From Cribrihabitans_A pelagius (GTDB lineage Bacteria; Pseudomonadota; Alphaproteobacteria; Rhodobacterales; Rhodobacteraceae), in NCBI RefSeq assembly GCF_048820915.1, contig NZ_JBMERR010000025.1, forward strand, positions 4,981 through 68,980: a stretch of 64,000 bases of DNA. The letters are read 5' to 3'. The notes under the pieces were generated by a model. That model was given only the letters and a program-made list of their open reading frames with translations, had not been told where the DNA came from and searched no databases. Made by a program: the position numbers and the translations under genes. Positions 6,789 through 15,473 of this stretch are shown here, in pieces; position 1 is the stretch's first letter, and every line of letters begins with the position of its first letter.

Positions 6789-7816
6789 TTGACGCCGACC
6801 CCGCCCTGCGCCCCGAGCCGCTGCCCGAAGACAGCGCCGCGGAGAATGACCGTGCCCTGCGCCCGCAGGGGCTGAGTGAGTTCATTGGCCAGGCCGAGGC
6901 CCGCGCCAACCTCCGTGTCTTTATCGAAAGCGCCCGCCGCCGCGGCGAGGCGATGGACCACACGCTGTTTCACGGGCCTCCCGGCCTTGGCAAGACCACG
7001 CTGGCCCAGATCGTCGCCCGCGAGCTGGGGGTGAACTTCCGCATGACCTCCGGCCCGGTGCTGGCCAAGGCGGGCGACCTTGCCGCGATCCTCACCAACC
7101 TCGAGTCCCGCGACGTGCTGTTCATCGACGAGATCCACCGGCTGAACCCGGCGGTGGAAGAGGTGCTCTACCCGGCGATGGAGGATTTCGAGCTCGACCT
7201 GGTGATCGGCGAGGGGCCTGCCGCGCGCACCGTTCGGATCGAGCTGCAGCCCTTCACGCTGGTCGGCGCCACCACCCGTATGGGGCTTCTGACCACGCCG
7301 CTCAGGGACCGCTTCGGCATCCCGACCCGGCTGCAGTTTTACACCGAGGACGAGCTGTTCGAGATCGTCAGCCGCAACGCCCGCAAGCTCGGCGCCCCGG
7401 CCGAGGACGAGGGCGCCCGGGAGATCGCGCGGCGCGCAAGGGGGACCCCAAGGATCGCCGGACGGCTCCTGCGCCGCGTGGTGGACTTCGCGGTGGTCGA
7501 GGGCGACGGCAGGATCACCCGTGCCCTGGCCGATGGCGCGCTCACCCGGCTGGGAGTGGATCAGCTGGGACTTGATGGTGCCGACCGGCGCTATCTGAAG
7601 TTGATCGCCGAAAACTACGGCGGCGGCCCGGTCGGGATCGAGACGATCTCGGCGGCGCTCAGCGAAAGCCGCGACGCGCTGGAGGAGGTGATCGAGCCTT
7701 ACCTGCTGCAGCAGGGACTGATCCAGCGCACGCCCCGGGGCCGGATGCTGGCGCAAAAGGCTTGGGCGCACCTGGGCCTGCCTGTGCCGCGCAGCCAGAC
7801 GGATCTGTTCGGCTGA
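6785..7816 (+). CDS. ruvB: Holliday junction branch migration DNA helicase RuvB
   Basis: RuvB is the AAA+ hexameric motor that drives branch migration on RuvA-bound junctions. The 343-residue protein has Walker A GPPGLGKTT at 64-72, Walker B DEIH at 115-118, sensor 1 (GATTRMGLLTTPLRDRFGI) with the arginine-finger region, and the C-terminal winged-helix domain (GGGPVGIETISAAL, then TPRGRM). Length matches the family (about 340). The start ATG overlaps the stop of the GIY-YIG gene. The stop is followed by a 565-base island without genes that carries a palindromic element, so ruvB probably ends the operon. Confidence 0.96.
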   Translation: MIDADPALRPEPLPEDSAAENDRALRPQGLSEFIGQAEARANLRVFIESARRRGEAMDHTLFHGPPGLGKTTLAQIVARELGVNFRMTSGPVLAKAGDLAAILTNLESRDVLFIDEIHRLNPAVEEVLYPAMEDFELDLVIGEGPAARTVRIELQPFTLVGATTRMGLLTTPLRDRFGIPTRLQFYTEDELFEIVSRNARKLGAPAEDEGAREIARRARGTPRIAGRLLRRVVDFAVVEGDGRITRALADGALTRLGVDQLGLDGADRRYLKLIAENYGGGPVGIETISAALSESRDALEEVIEPYLLQQGLIQRTPRGRMLAQKAWAHLGLPVPRSQTDLFG

Positions 7817-7942
7817 CCCGCGTGCGGGGTCTTGCGGCCGTGCCACTGCGGTGCCGGAACCGGTTCCAGTGTTTGAGTGCGGGTAAAATGTTTCGCGCGG
7901 GAAACAGTACGGCACACTGGCTGACCGTTCCCTGAGTGGTCA

Positions 7943-8278
7943 GGGCAGCTCCCGCCCGTTGCTGCGGCATCAGCGATGCCTTGCGCCCGTTGGGCCGGGC
8001 GCCGCGCTGGCGCGCGGCGCGGCGGACATTGGATGGCGGGCGCCCTTGGCGGCGGCCGTTGGAGGCCGCCGTCCGGTGACAATGCGCCAGGTCGGCAGCG
8101 GCCGGGGTGCAAGGGTGCAGCAGGCAGCGCTGCGGCCGGGCACGCGCGCTCACCCGGGAAGCCCCGCCAAGGCGCATGAGGTCCGTTTGCCGCAGTCGCG
8201 GCGCCGCGCCAACGGCGCCCGGCCCAAGGCCGCCGGGGGGGGGGCTAGCGCAGCCAGGCACCCGCGGGCGCGGGAGCT
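7943..8278. repeat. Long palindromic repeat element with poly-G tract (family P, copy 1)
   Basis: The 565-base gap between ruvB and the next gene contains GGGCAGCTCCCGCCCG (7943-7958), a perfect small hairpin GGCATC-AGC-GATGCC (7966-7980) and TTGGGCCGGGCGCCG (from about 7989). The inverted counterparts lie at the other end: a stretch around 8198-8227 whose complement reads TTGGGCCGGGCGCCGTTGG, a run of ten G (8235-8244), and CGGGCGCGGGAGCT (8265-8278). Outer arms, inner hairpin and TTGGG block recur in the elements at 56,387-56,582 and 60,038-60,140. The open frame running through this region into the next gene is not coding. Confidence 0.6.
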
Positions 8279-8381
8279 TCTCCTTGCCATCGCTCCGCTG
8301 TCTCCCGGCCTGCCGCCTTGCCGCCCCTTGCCGCCGCAGCGCGCAGGCGGCATAGGAGGGGCAGCAGCAAGGAGACCCCGC

Positions 8382-9101
8382 ATGACCGCCCGCAAACCGG
8401 ACCCATCTGCCGCCGCCTCCGAGGTTCAAGCCGCGCAGCAATCCCCAGCCGCAGCCCCCGCCCTCAGCCCTCAGCAGATCGAGGCGCTGTTTACCCGCGC
8501 CGATGGCTCTTATGCTTTTGCCCGCTGGGGCCGCCCCATCGCGCCGATCGTCTTTGGCGTGGAGGACGCGGCGCTCACCACCATCAAGGGCGCGCTGGAA
8601 GCGGTTGCCACGCTGGCGGGCCACCAGATGGCCGAGACCGACCCGCAGCTGGGCGCCAACCTGATGGTCTTCTTCTTCCGCGAGTGGGACGAGCTGCTGG
8701 CGGTGCCCGACCTCGGCCGGATGATCCCCGGGCTGGAGCCGCTGGTGGCGCGGCTCAAGGCGGGCGAGGCCAGCCAGTACCGTGCCTTCCGCTTCGATGA
8801 CGATGGCGCGATCCAGGCTGCCTTTGTCTTCCTGCGGATGAAGGGCGATTTGGCGCAGCTGCCCGCCGAGACGCTGGCGCTCACCCAGGCGGTGCAGGTC
8901 TTTTTGATGTGGGGCGACCGCGCCTTTGCCGGGACCTCTCCGCTGGCGGTGCTGCCCGGCAGCGGCGCCATCATCCTGCGGCCCGAGATCGCCGGCGTGA
9001 TCGCCGCCGCCTATGACCGGATGATGCCGGCAGCGGCCACGGACAAGTCCCACGCCCTGCGCCTGTTCGCGCGCCTTCAGGCGCCGCCCGCGGCGGGCTG
9101 A
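8382..9101 (+). CDS. Conserved hypothetical protein
   Basis: A 239-residue protein started at the ATG at 8382, which has AAGGAG eight bases upstream; the much longer open frame in front of it lies in the repeat element and lacks a ribosome binding site. The N-terminal 30 residues are Ala/Pro-rich and probably disordered; the remainder (from LSPQQIEALFTRADG) is a mixed alpha/beta domain that I do not recognise. It contains no signal peptide, transmembrane helix or obvious catalytic motif. Its stop overlaps the thpR start (TGATG), so the two are co-translated, which suggests but does not prove a link to RNA metabolism. Confidence 0.75.
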   Translation: MTARKPDPSAAASEVQAAQQSPAAAPALSPQQIEALFTRADGSYAFARWGRPIAPIVFGVEDAALTTIKGALEAVATLAGHQMAETDPQLGANLMVFFFREWDELLAVPDLGRMIPGLEPLVARLKAGEASQYRAFRFDDDGAIQAAFVFLRMKGDLAQLPAETLALTQAVQVFLMWGDRAFAGTSPLAVLPGSGAIILRPEIAGVIAAAYDRMMPAAATDKSHALRLFARLQAPPAAG

Positions 9102-9643
9102 TGCGCGCCTTTGCCGCCCTGCCGCTGCCGGATCAGGCCTTGGATGCGCTGGAACGGGTGCAGGAGGGGCTGACCGTAGGGCGGCTGATGCCGGCCGAAA
9201 ACCTGCACCTGACGCTCGCCTTCCTCGACGACCAGCCCGAAGCCGCGCTGGAAGCGCTGCACCAGGAGCTGGCGGAGATTCGCGCCGCGCCGGTAGATCT
9301 CAGCTTCCAGGGCCTTGATACCTTTGGCGGCCGGCATCCGCGCATCCTCTTGGCCAGGGCCGCGCCTTCGCCCGGGCTGACCGCGCTGCGGACCCGTATC
9401 CTCTCGGCCTGCCGCGCGGCGGAGATCGCGCTGGACCGCGCCCGCTTCCGCCCGCACGTAACGCTTGCGCGTTTCCCGCGCCATCTGGAGCCGGGGCAGG
9501 TGGCAAAGATCGGCCGCTTCCTGGAGCGCAGTGCCGCCTTCCGCCATGCCTGCCGGGTTGAAAGCTTTGCCCTGTTCCGCTCCACCCTCGCACCGGACGG
9601 CGCGCGCCACGACGTGCTGGCGGAGTATCCGCTGAACGGCTAA
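9101..9643 (+). CDS. thpR: RNA 2',3'-cyclic phosphodiesterase (2H phosphoesterase)
   Basis: A 180-residue member of the LigT/ThpR 2H phosphoesterase family, which hydrolyses 2',3'-cyclic phosphate RNA ends (and ligates tRNA halves in vitro). The two defining HxT motifs are present: HLTLAF with H36 and HVTLARF with H119, spaced as in the family. The N-terminus MRAFAALPLPD and the C-terminal SFALFRSTLAPDGARH block are also typical. The ATG overlaps the stop of the upstream hypothetical gene. It lies upstream of ybgC and the tol cluster on the same strand with a 59-base gap. Confidence 0.92.
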   Translation: MRAFAALPLPDQALDALERVQEGLTVGRLMPAENLHLTLAFLDDQPEAALEALHQELAEIRAAPVDLSFQGLDTFGGRHPRILLARAAPSPGLTALRTRILSACRAAEIALDRARFRPHVTLARFPRHLEPGQVAKIGRFLERSAAFRHACRVESFALFRSTLAPDGARHDVLAEYPLNG

Positions 9644-9702
9644 GGGGAAGGCAGGCGCCCGTCCAAGAGCGGCGCCGGGGCGCGCAGGCAGGGAGACCCT
9701 AG

Positions 9703-10086
9703 ATGATCCATGAATTCCCCATCCGGGTCTACTATGAGGACACCGACATGGGCGGTATCGTCTACCACGCCAACTACCTGCGCTTCATCGAGCGCGCCCG
9801 CAGCGACTGGGTGCGCGGCATCGGCGCCGATCAGAACGCAATGCGCGACGCCGGGCTGGTCTATGCGGTGCACCGGATCGAGGCGGATTACCTCGCCCCC
9901 GCCCGCTTTGACGAGGAACTGACGGTCACCACCGAAATCGCCCAGGTGACTCCCGCCCGGATGCTCCTGGACCAGGAAGTGCGCCGCGCAGGCCAGCCGC
10001 TGTTCCGGGCGAAGGTCACCATCGTCTGCATGACAGCGGAGGGCCGGCCCGCCCGCCTGCCGGCAGAGATTCGCGCATTGCGGTGA
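9703..10086 (+). CDS. ybgC: Tol-Pal system-associated acyl-CoA thioesterase
   Basis: A 127-residue hotdog-fold thioesterase of the 4-hydroxybenzoyl-CoA thioesterase type. The signature YYEDTDMGGIVYHANYLRFIERAR is at residues 10-33, with the catalytic Asp15 and His22 at the spacing seen in E. coli YbgC. YbgC is regularly the first gene of tol-pal clusters and is associated with phospholipid metabolism at the inner membrane. GGGAGA lies just upstream of the ATG. A 105-base gap containing AT-rich sequence separates it from tolQ, which may have its own promoter. Confidence 0.93.
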   Translation: MIHEFPIRVYYEDTDMGGIVYHANYLRFIERARSDWVRGIGADQNAMRDAGLVYAVHRIEADYLAPARFDEELTVTTEIAQVTPARMLLDQEVRRAGQPLFRAKVTIVCMTAEGRPARLPAEIRALR

Positions 10087-10191
10087 CATTCGGCGCCCGG
10101 CCGCCTGTTTTATTGGCCTTGCCCGTTGAACTGCGCTAGCCTCTGGCCAAATAAGGCCGGACAACCGGCCGGGAAATGATAGAGCAGGCGA

Positions 10192-10887
10192 ATGGAAGCA
10201 GAAACTCTGGCGCTGGCACAGGAGATTGATTTCTCCATGTGGGGGCTTTTCGCGCGAGCCACCATCACCGTGAAACTGGTGATGCTGATGCTGATCGGGG
10301 CCTCCGTCTGGTCCTGGGGCATCATCCTCCAGAAGGCGATCAACTACCGCAAGGCCCGCAGCGAGGCCGAGCGCTTCGACCGTGCCTTCTGGTCGGGGGA
10401 GCCGCTGGACGGGCTTTATGAAAAGATTGGCCCGCAGCCTGCGGGCCATGCAGCGCGGGTTTTTGCCGCGGGCATGACCGAGTGGCGGCGCAGCCACCGC
10501 AGCGACGGCGGGCTTATTCCCGGTGCGCAGGCGCGCATCGACCGGTCGATGGATGTGGCCATCGCCAAGGAATCCGAAGGACTGCAAAGCGGGCTTTCGG
10601 TGCTAGCCACGGTCGGCTCCACTGCGCCTTTCGTGGGCCTGTTCGGGACCGTCTGGGGCATCATGACCGCCTTCATCGAGATCGCCGAGCAGCAGAACAC
10701 CAACCTTGCCGTGGTGGCGCCGGGCATCGCCGAGGCGCTGCTGGCGACCGGCCTCGGCCTTCTGGCGGCAATCCCGGCGGTGATCTTCTACAACAAGCTG
10801 AGCGCAGACAGCGACCGCATCATTGGCGGCTACGAGGCCTTTGCCGACGAGTTCGCCACCATCCTCAGCCGCCAGCTGGATTCCTGA
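10192..10887 (+). CDS. tolQ: Tol-Pal system proton-channel subunit TolQ
   Basis: A 231-residue ExbB/MotA-family inner-membrane protein that forms the proton channel with TolR and energises TolA. Three transmembrane helices are visible: residues about 18-42 (MWGLFARATITVKLVMLMLIGASVW region), about 136-158 (SVLATVGSTAPFVGLFGTVWGIM) and about 171-195 (GIAEALLATGLGLLAAIPAVIFYN). The conserved helix-2 motif TVGSTAPFVGLFGTVWG and the helix-3 motif EALLATGLGLLAAIPA are intact. Together with tolR, tolA, tolB and pal it forms the envelope-constriction machinery used at division. The next gene starts three bases after its stop. Confidence 0.95.
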   Translation: MEAETLALAQEIDFSMWGLFARATITVKLVMLMLIGASVWSWGIILQKAINYRKARSEAERFDRAFWSGEPLDGLYEKIGPQPAGHAARVFAAGMTEWRRSHRSDGGLIPGAQARIDRSMDVAIAKESEGLQSGLSVLATVGSTAPFVGLFGTVWGIMTAFIEIAEQQNTNLAVVAPGIAEALLATGLGLLAAIPAVIFYNKLSADSDRIIGGYEAFADEFATILSRQLDS

Positions 10888-10890
10888 GCC

Positions 10891-11382
<492 letters not shown>

Positions 11383-11397
11383 GCGGGGGCCGGGCGG

Positions 11398-12609
11398 TTG
11401 CAAACCGGAACCAAGATCTCTGTTGCCGGCCATGCGGTGCTGGTGGGCTGGGCCGTGTTCGGCGCCTGGTTCCCGTCCGAGCCGCTGCCGTTCAAAGTGC
11501 AGGAAGTCGCGCTGATCTCCTCGCAGGAGTTCGAACGGCTGAGCCAGCAGCGCCAGGCGCCGGAGATTTCCGAAGCACCCGCGGCGCTGGCGGAACCCGA
11601 CAGCAGCGCGGACGCGCCCGCGCCCGCGCCGCAGGAGGACGCCCGCCCCGATCCGGTCACGCCGGAGCCGGTCGCTCCGGTTGAACCCGACCCGCAGGTC
11701 TCCGCCCGCCCGCAGCTGCGCCCCGAACCGCAGGTGCCGGAAACTCTGCCAGCGGTGCCGGATGCGCCCGAATCCACCGCCCTGGTGCCCGATGTCGCGC
11801 CCGAAGCGCAGCAGCGCCCGGTCGACCGTGTCGCGCCGCAGCCCGTCGCCCCGCCCGAACCCGACACCGAAGTGGCGGATGTGCCGCGCGAAGAAGTCGC
11901 CCCGGACCAGGGCGCCGAGACCGAACGCGAGGTCCAGGAAGCCGCCGCGCCCGAGGCGGCAGCGGACCGTATCGTGACCGAGGAGAACGAGGGCGAGGCC
12001 GAGGTCGCCTCTGCCGCGCCGGAAGTCTCGCGCCGCCCGAAAACACGCCCCTCCCGCCCGCGTGATGCAGAGCCCGAGCCGGAAGCCGCCGCCGCCGCCG
12101 CGCCGCAAGCCGAGGAAAAGCCCGAGCCGGAACCGAAGCCCGAGCCCAAACCGGCCGCAAAGCCCGAGCCGGAGGAAAAACCCGCCGCGCCCGAGCAGGT
12201 CGAATCCGCCGCGGTGGAAGACGCGCTCGCCGAGGCGCTGGCCGGCGGGCAGGAAGCAGATGTGACCGCGCCCGAGCCCGCAGGCCCGCCGCTCACCCTG
12301 GGCGAGAAAGACGCGCTCAGGGTCGAGGTCTCGCGCTGCTGGAACGTGGGCTCCCTGTCGACCGATGCGCTTCAGACAACCGTGGTCGTAACTGTGTCGC
12401 TGGCGCAGAACGGCACGCCGGACACCGGCTCGATCAAGATGCTGTCGAGCAGCGGCGGTTCTGCCGCGGCTGCAAAACAGGCCTATGAGGCCGCGCGCCG
12501 CGCCATCATCCGCTGCGGTGCCCAGGGCTTCAGCCTGCCGCCCGAGAAATACGCGCAATGGCGCGACATCGAGATGACATTCAACCCCGAAAGGATGCGA
12601 ATCAAATGA
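11398..12609 (+). CDS. tolA: Cell envelope integrity protein TolA
   Basis: A 403-residue protein with one N-terminal membrane helix (about residues 8-25), a very long Pro/Glu/Ala-rich domain II (about 45-290, with many PEP and KPEP repeats) and a compact C-terminal domain (about 295-403) containing the pair of conserved cysteines CWNVG and RCGAQGF, as in alphaproteobacterial TolA. It spans the periplasm and links TolQR to Pal and TolB. The start is a TTG at 11398 behind GGGGGCCGGGCGG; no ATG is available nearby, and the N-terminus MQTGTKISVAGH matches the expected form. Its stop overlaps the tolB start (ATGA). The repeat domain is low-complexity, so length polymorphism between strains is likely. 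Confidence 0.9.
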   Translation: MQTGTKISVAGHAVLVGWAVFGAWFPSEPLPFKVQEVALISSQEFERLSQQRQAPEISEAPAALAEPDSSADAPAPAPQEDARPDPVTPEPVAPVEPDPQVSARPQLRPEPQVPETLPAVPDAPESTALVPDVAPEAQQRPVDRVAPQPVAPPEPDTEVADVPREEVAPDQGAETEREVQEAAAPEAAADRIVTEENEGEAEVASAAPEVSRRPKTRPSRPRDAEPEPEAAAAAAPQAEEKPEPEPKPEPKPAAKPEPEEKPAAPEQVESAAVEDALAEALAGGQEADVTAPEPAGPPLTLGEKDALRVEVSRCWNVGSLSTDALQTTVVVTVSLAQNGTPDTGSIKMLSSSGGSAAAAKQAYEAARRAIIRCGAQGFSLPPEKYAQWRDIEMTFNPERMRIK

Positions 12610-13931
12610 GGCATTTTCTCTCCGCTCTCCTGATCGGCGCTTCGGCCCTCGCCGCCGCCGGCCCCGCTCTCGCGCAGGACGGTCCGCTTCGCATCGAGAT
12701 CGACCAGGGCGTGATCGAACCCTTGCCCTATGCGGTGCCTGCCTTCCTGCCGGAAACCCCCGCCGCGGCCGAATTCGCGGCCGATATCGCCCGCGTGGTT
12801 GCGTCCGACCTCAGCGGCACCGGCCTGTTCCGCGAGGTGCCCGCCAGCGCGCATATCTCGGAGGTCACGTCTTTCGATGCGCCGGTCAAATATGCCGACT
12901 GGAAGGCGGTGAACGCGCAGGCGCTGATCACCGGTGCGGTCAGCGTGAACGGCAGCCAGCTCACGGTGCGCTTCCGCGGCTATGACGTGTTCTCGGAAAA
13001 GGAGCTCGGGACCGGCCTGCAGTTCACCGGCACCACCGAGGGCTGGCGGCGCATGGCCCACAAGGTGGCCGATGCGATCTACAGCCGGATCACCGGCGAG
13101 GAGGGCTATTTCGACAGCCGCGTCGTCTATGTCTCGGAAACCGGGCCCAAGAACGACCGCCGCAAGCGGCTGGCGATCATGGATTACGACGGCGCCGACG
13201 TGCAGTATCTGACCAACAGCGCCTCCATCGTGCTGGCGCCGCGCTTCTCGCCCCAGGGCGACCGGGTGCTTTACACCAGCTATGAAAGCGGCTTCCCGCA
13301 GATCCATGTGCTCGACGTGGGCAGCGTCGAGCGCAGGGTGCTCTCCAGCGGCGATGGCACGATGAGCTTTGCGCCGCGTTTTGCCCCGAACGGGCGCACC
13401 GTGGTCTATTCGCAGACCCAGGGCGGCAACACCGACCTCTTTTCCATGGATCTCACGACCGGCCAGCGCACCCGGCTGACCTCCGCGCCGTCGATCGAGA
13501 CCGCGCCCTCTTTCTCGCCCGATGGCAGCCAGATTGTCTTTGAAAGCGACCGCTCCGGCAGCCAGCAGCTTTACGTGATGCCTGCAAGCGGCGGCGAGGC
13601 GCAGCGGATCAGTTTCGGCAAGGGCCGCTACGGCACCCCGGTCTGGTCGCCGCGCGGTGACATGGTGGCCTTCACCAAGCAGAACCAGGGCCGCTTCCAC
13701 ATCGGCGTGATGCGCACCGACGGCAGCGAGGAGCGGCTGCTCACGGCGTCGTTCCTTGACGAGGGGCCGACCTGGGCTCCCAATGGCCGGGTGATCATGT
13801 TCACCCGCGAAAGCCAGGGCAGCAGCGGCCGCGCGATGCTCTATTCGGTGGACATCACCGGGCGCAACCTGAAGCCGGTGCGCACCCCCGACGGGGCCTC
13901 CGATCCGGCCTGGTCGCCGCTGCAGCCCTGA
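12606..13931 (+). CDS. tolB: Tol-Pal system beta-propeller protein TolB
   Basis: A 441-residue periplasmic protein. It has a Sec signal peptide (MRHFLSALLIGASALAAAGPALAQ, cleavage after about residue 23), an N-terminal alpha/beta domain (24-160) and a six-bladed beta-propeller with repeated APRFSPxGxxxxYTS / APSFSPDGSQIVFxS blades. TolB binds Pal and competes with peptidoglycan for it. The ATG at 12606 overlaps the tolA stop; the longer upstream reading lies inside tolA. An 89-base spacer follows before pal. Confidence 0.95.
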   Translation: MRHFLSALLIGASALAAAGPALAQDGPLRIEIDQGVIEPLPYAVPAFLPETPAAAEFAADIARVVASDLSGTGLFREVPASAHISEVTSFDAPVKYADWKAVNAQALITGAVSVNGSQLTVRFRGYDVFSEKELGTGLQFTGTTEGWRRMAHKVADAIYSRITGEEGYFDSRVVYVSETGPKNDRRKRLAIMDYDGADVQYLTNSASIVLAPRFSPQGDRVLYTSYESGFPQIHVLDVGSVERRVLSSGDGTMSFAPRFAPNGRTVVYSQTQGGNTDLFSMDLTTGQRTRLTSAPSIETAPSFSPDGSQIVFESDRSGSQQLYVMPASGGEAQRISFGKGRYGTPVWSPRGDMVAFTKQNQGRFHIGVMRTDGSEERLLTASFLDEGPTWAPNGRVIMFTRESQGSSGRAMLYSVDITGRNLKPVRTPDGASDPAWSPLQP

Positions 13932-14020
13932 GCGGCAGCCGGCGGCTTCATCCGCCATAGCCCCGGGCCCGGGGGTGTGTTAGCGTCGGGCCGATAAACG
14001 CAAAGGAATAGGCTGAAAAC

Positions 14021-14545
14021 ATGAGCGGTTTGAAGACAGCAATGGCGATTGCCGTGATGCTGGGCCTCGGGGCCTGCAGCAACTCGCCCTGGAACGACAC
14101 TTTGAACGGTGCCGGAGCAGGGGCCGGGAGCGGCGCAGGCGCGGGGGCCGGCATCGGCACCGGCGCGCTGGACCCGGCAAGCCCAGCCTATTTCCGCGAA
14201 TCCGTCGGCGACCGGGTGCTGTTTGCGGTGGACCAGTCGACGCTTTCCCCCGCGGCCGAGTCGACCCTTCAGGGCCAGGCCCGCTGGCTCGCCGCCAACC
14301 CCGATTACGTGGTCACCATCGAAGGCCACGCCGATGAGCAGGGCACCCGCGAATACAACCTCGCGCTTGGCGCGCGCCGGGCCAATTCCGCGCGCGAGTT
14401 CCTGATGTCGCAGGGCATTTCCGCGGGCCGCATCAAGGTGGTCAGCTACGGCAAGGAACGCCCGATCGAGATCTGCTCGGAAGAGGCCTGCTATACCAAG
14501 AACCGCCGCGCGGTCACCGTGCTGGCCGGCGGGCTGACGGGGTAA
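14021..14545 (+). CDS. pal: Peptidoglycan-associated lipoprotein Pal
   Basis: A 174-residue outer-membrane lipoprotein with lipobox LGAC (Cys19). After the signal comes a Gly/Ala repeat linker (about residues 28-46, GAGAGAGSGAGAGAGIGTG) and an OmpA-like peptidoglycan-binding domain with the motif EGHADEQGTREYNLALGARRA. Pal tethers the outer membrane to the cell wall and interacts with TolB and TolA. The glycine-rich linker is unusually repetitive compared with the enterobacterial protein. cpoB begins four bases downstream. Confidence 0.95.
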   Translation: MSGLKTAMAIAVMLGLGACSNSPWNDTLNGAGAGAGSGAGAGAGIGTGALDPASPAYFRESVGDRVLFAVDQSTLSPAAESTLQGQARWLAANPDYVVTIEGHADEQGTREYNLALGARRANSAREFLMSQGISAGRIKVVSYGKERPIEICSEEACYTKNRRAVTVLAGGLTG

Positions 14546-14549
14546 GGCG

Positions 14550-15473
14550 ATGCGGAGACTGCGCGCCGCGCTTCTGGCCTCCTGCGCGCTGCTGGCGCTG
14601 CCGCTGGCAGCACAGGAGCAGCCCAACCCGCAGACCCTGGCCGACATCCGCCAGGAACTGACGGTCCTGCACGTCGAAATCCAGCGCCTGAAACGGGAGC
14701 TGTCGACCACCGGCGCGCCTTCGGGCGCGGTGACCGGCGATTCGGTGCTGGACCGGGTCGGCGCGATCGAGGCCGAGCTGCAGCGGCTGACCGCGCAGAC
14801 CGAGCAGCTGACCCACCGCATCGACCGCATCGTGACCGACGGCACCAACCGGATCGGCGACCTGGAGTTCCGCCTGGTGGAGCTGGAGGGCGGCGACCTT
14901 GGCGCGCTGGGGGAGACCTCCACGCTCGGCGGCGGCGCGCTGCCGCCAGCCGCGGGCGGGGCTGAGGCCGGCACGGCGGCGGCAGCCACCGGCGCGGCGG
15001 AGGGCCCTTCAGAAGGTGCGGGCACCCTGGGCCTGGGCAGCGCTGCGGGGTCGGATACCGGCAGCGAACCGGCGCCCTCGGGCGAGCTGGCGATCGGCGA
15101 GAAGGCCGATTTCGACGCCGCCGGGCAATTGCTGGAGGCTGGCAGCTACCAGGAGGCGGCCGAGAAATTCGCGGCCTTCAACCAGGCCTACCCGGGCAGC
15201 CCGCTGGCCGCCGCCGCCGACTTCAACCGCGGCAAGGCGCTGGACGGGCTGGGCGACACCAAGGAGGCAGCGCGGGCCTATCTCGCGGCCTTCTCCGCCA
15301 ACCCCGGCGGGCCGGACGCCGCCAAGGCGCTCTATGAGCTCGGCGCGGCGCTGGGGCGGCTGGGGCAGACCGAGCAGGCCTGCGTCACGCTCTCCGAAGT
15401 CGGCGCCCGCTTCCCCGGCAGCGCGCCGCAAGGCCCCGCCGAAGCCGAGATGGCCAAGCTGGGATGTACCTGA
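14550..15473 (+). CDS. cpoB: Tol-Pal associated periplasmic protein CpoB (YbgF)
   Basis: A 307-residue periplasmic protein: signal peptide (residues 1-21, ending PLAAQ), a coiled-coil trimerisation region (about 27-115, heptad-rich with repeated I/L/E positions), a low-complexity Gly/Ala linker (about 115-185) and TPR-like repeats at the C-terminus (FDAAGQLLEAGSYQEAAEKFAAF, then ADFNRGKALDGLGDTKEAARAY and ALYELGAALGRLGQTEQAC). CpoB coordinates peptidoglycan synthesis with Tol-driven outer-membrane constriction. The C-terminus overlaps the tilS start by ten bases in another frame. Confidence 0.9.
   Translation: MRRLRAALLASCALLALPLAAQEQPNPQTLADIRQELTVLHVEIQRLKRELSTTGAPSGAVTGDSVLDRVGAIEAELQRLTAQTEQLTHRIDRIVTDGTNRIGDLEFRLVELEGGDLGALGETSTLGGGALPPAAGGAEAGTAAAATGAAEGPSEGAGTLGLGSAAGSDTGSEPAPSGELAIGEKADFDAAGQLLEAGSYQEAAEKFAAFNQAYPGSPLAAAADFNRGKALDGLGDTKEAARAYLAAFSANPGGPDAAKALYELGAALGRLGQTEQACVTLSEVGARFPGSAPQGPAEAEMAKLGCT

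Noticed and set aside
7959..8381. N-terminal extension of the hypothetical gene at 8382
   Set aside because: The extension lies in the palindromic repeat element, lacks a ribosome binding site and encodes Arg/Ala/Gly-rich sequence; AAGGAG directly before ATG 8382 marks the start.
14109..14165. Gly/Ala repeat in pal as an assembly artefact
   Set aside because: The reading frame is maintained through the repeat, and flexible Gly/Ala linkers after the lipobox are compatible with Pal; treated as genuine.
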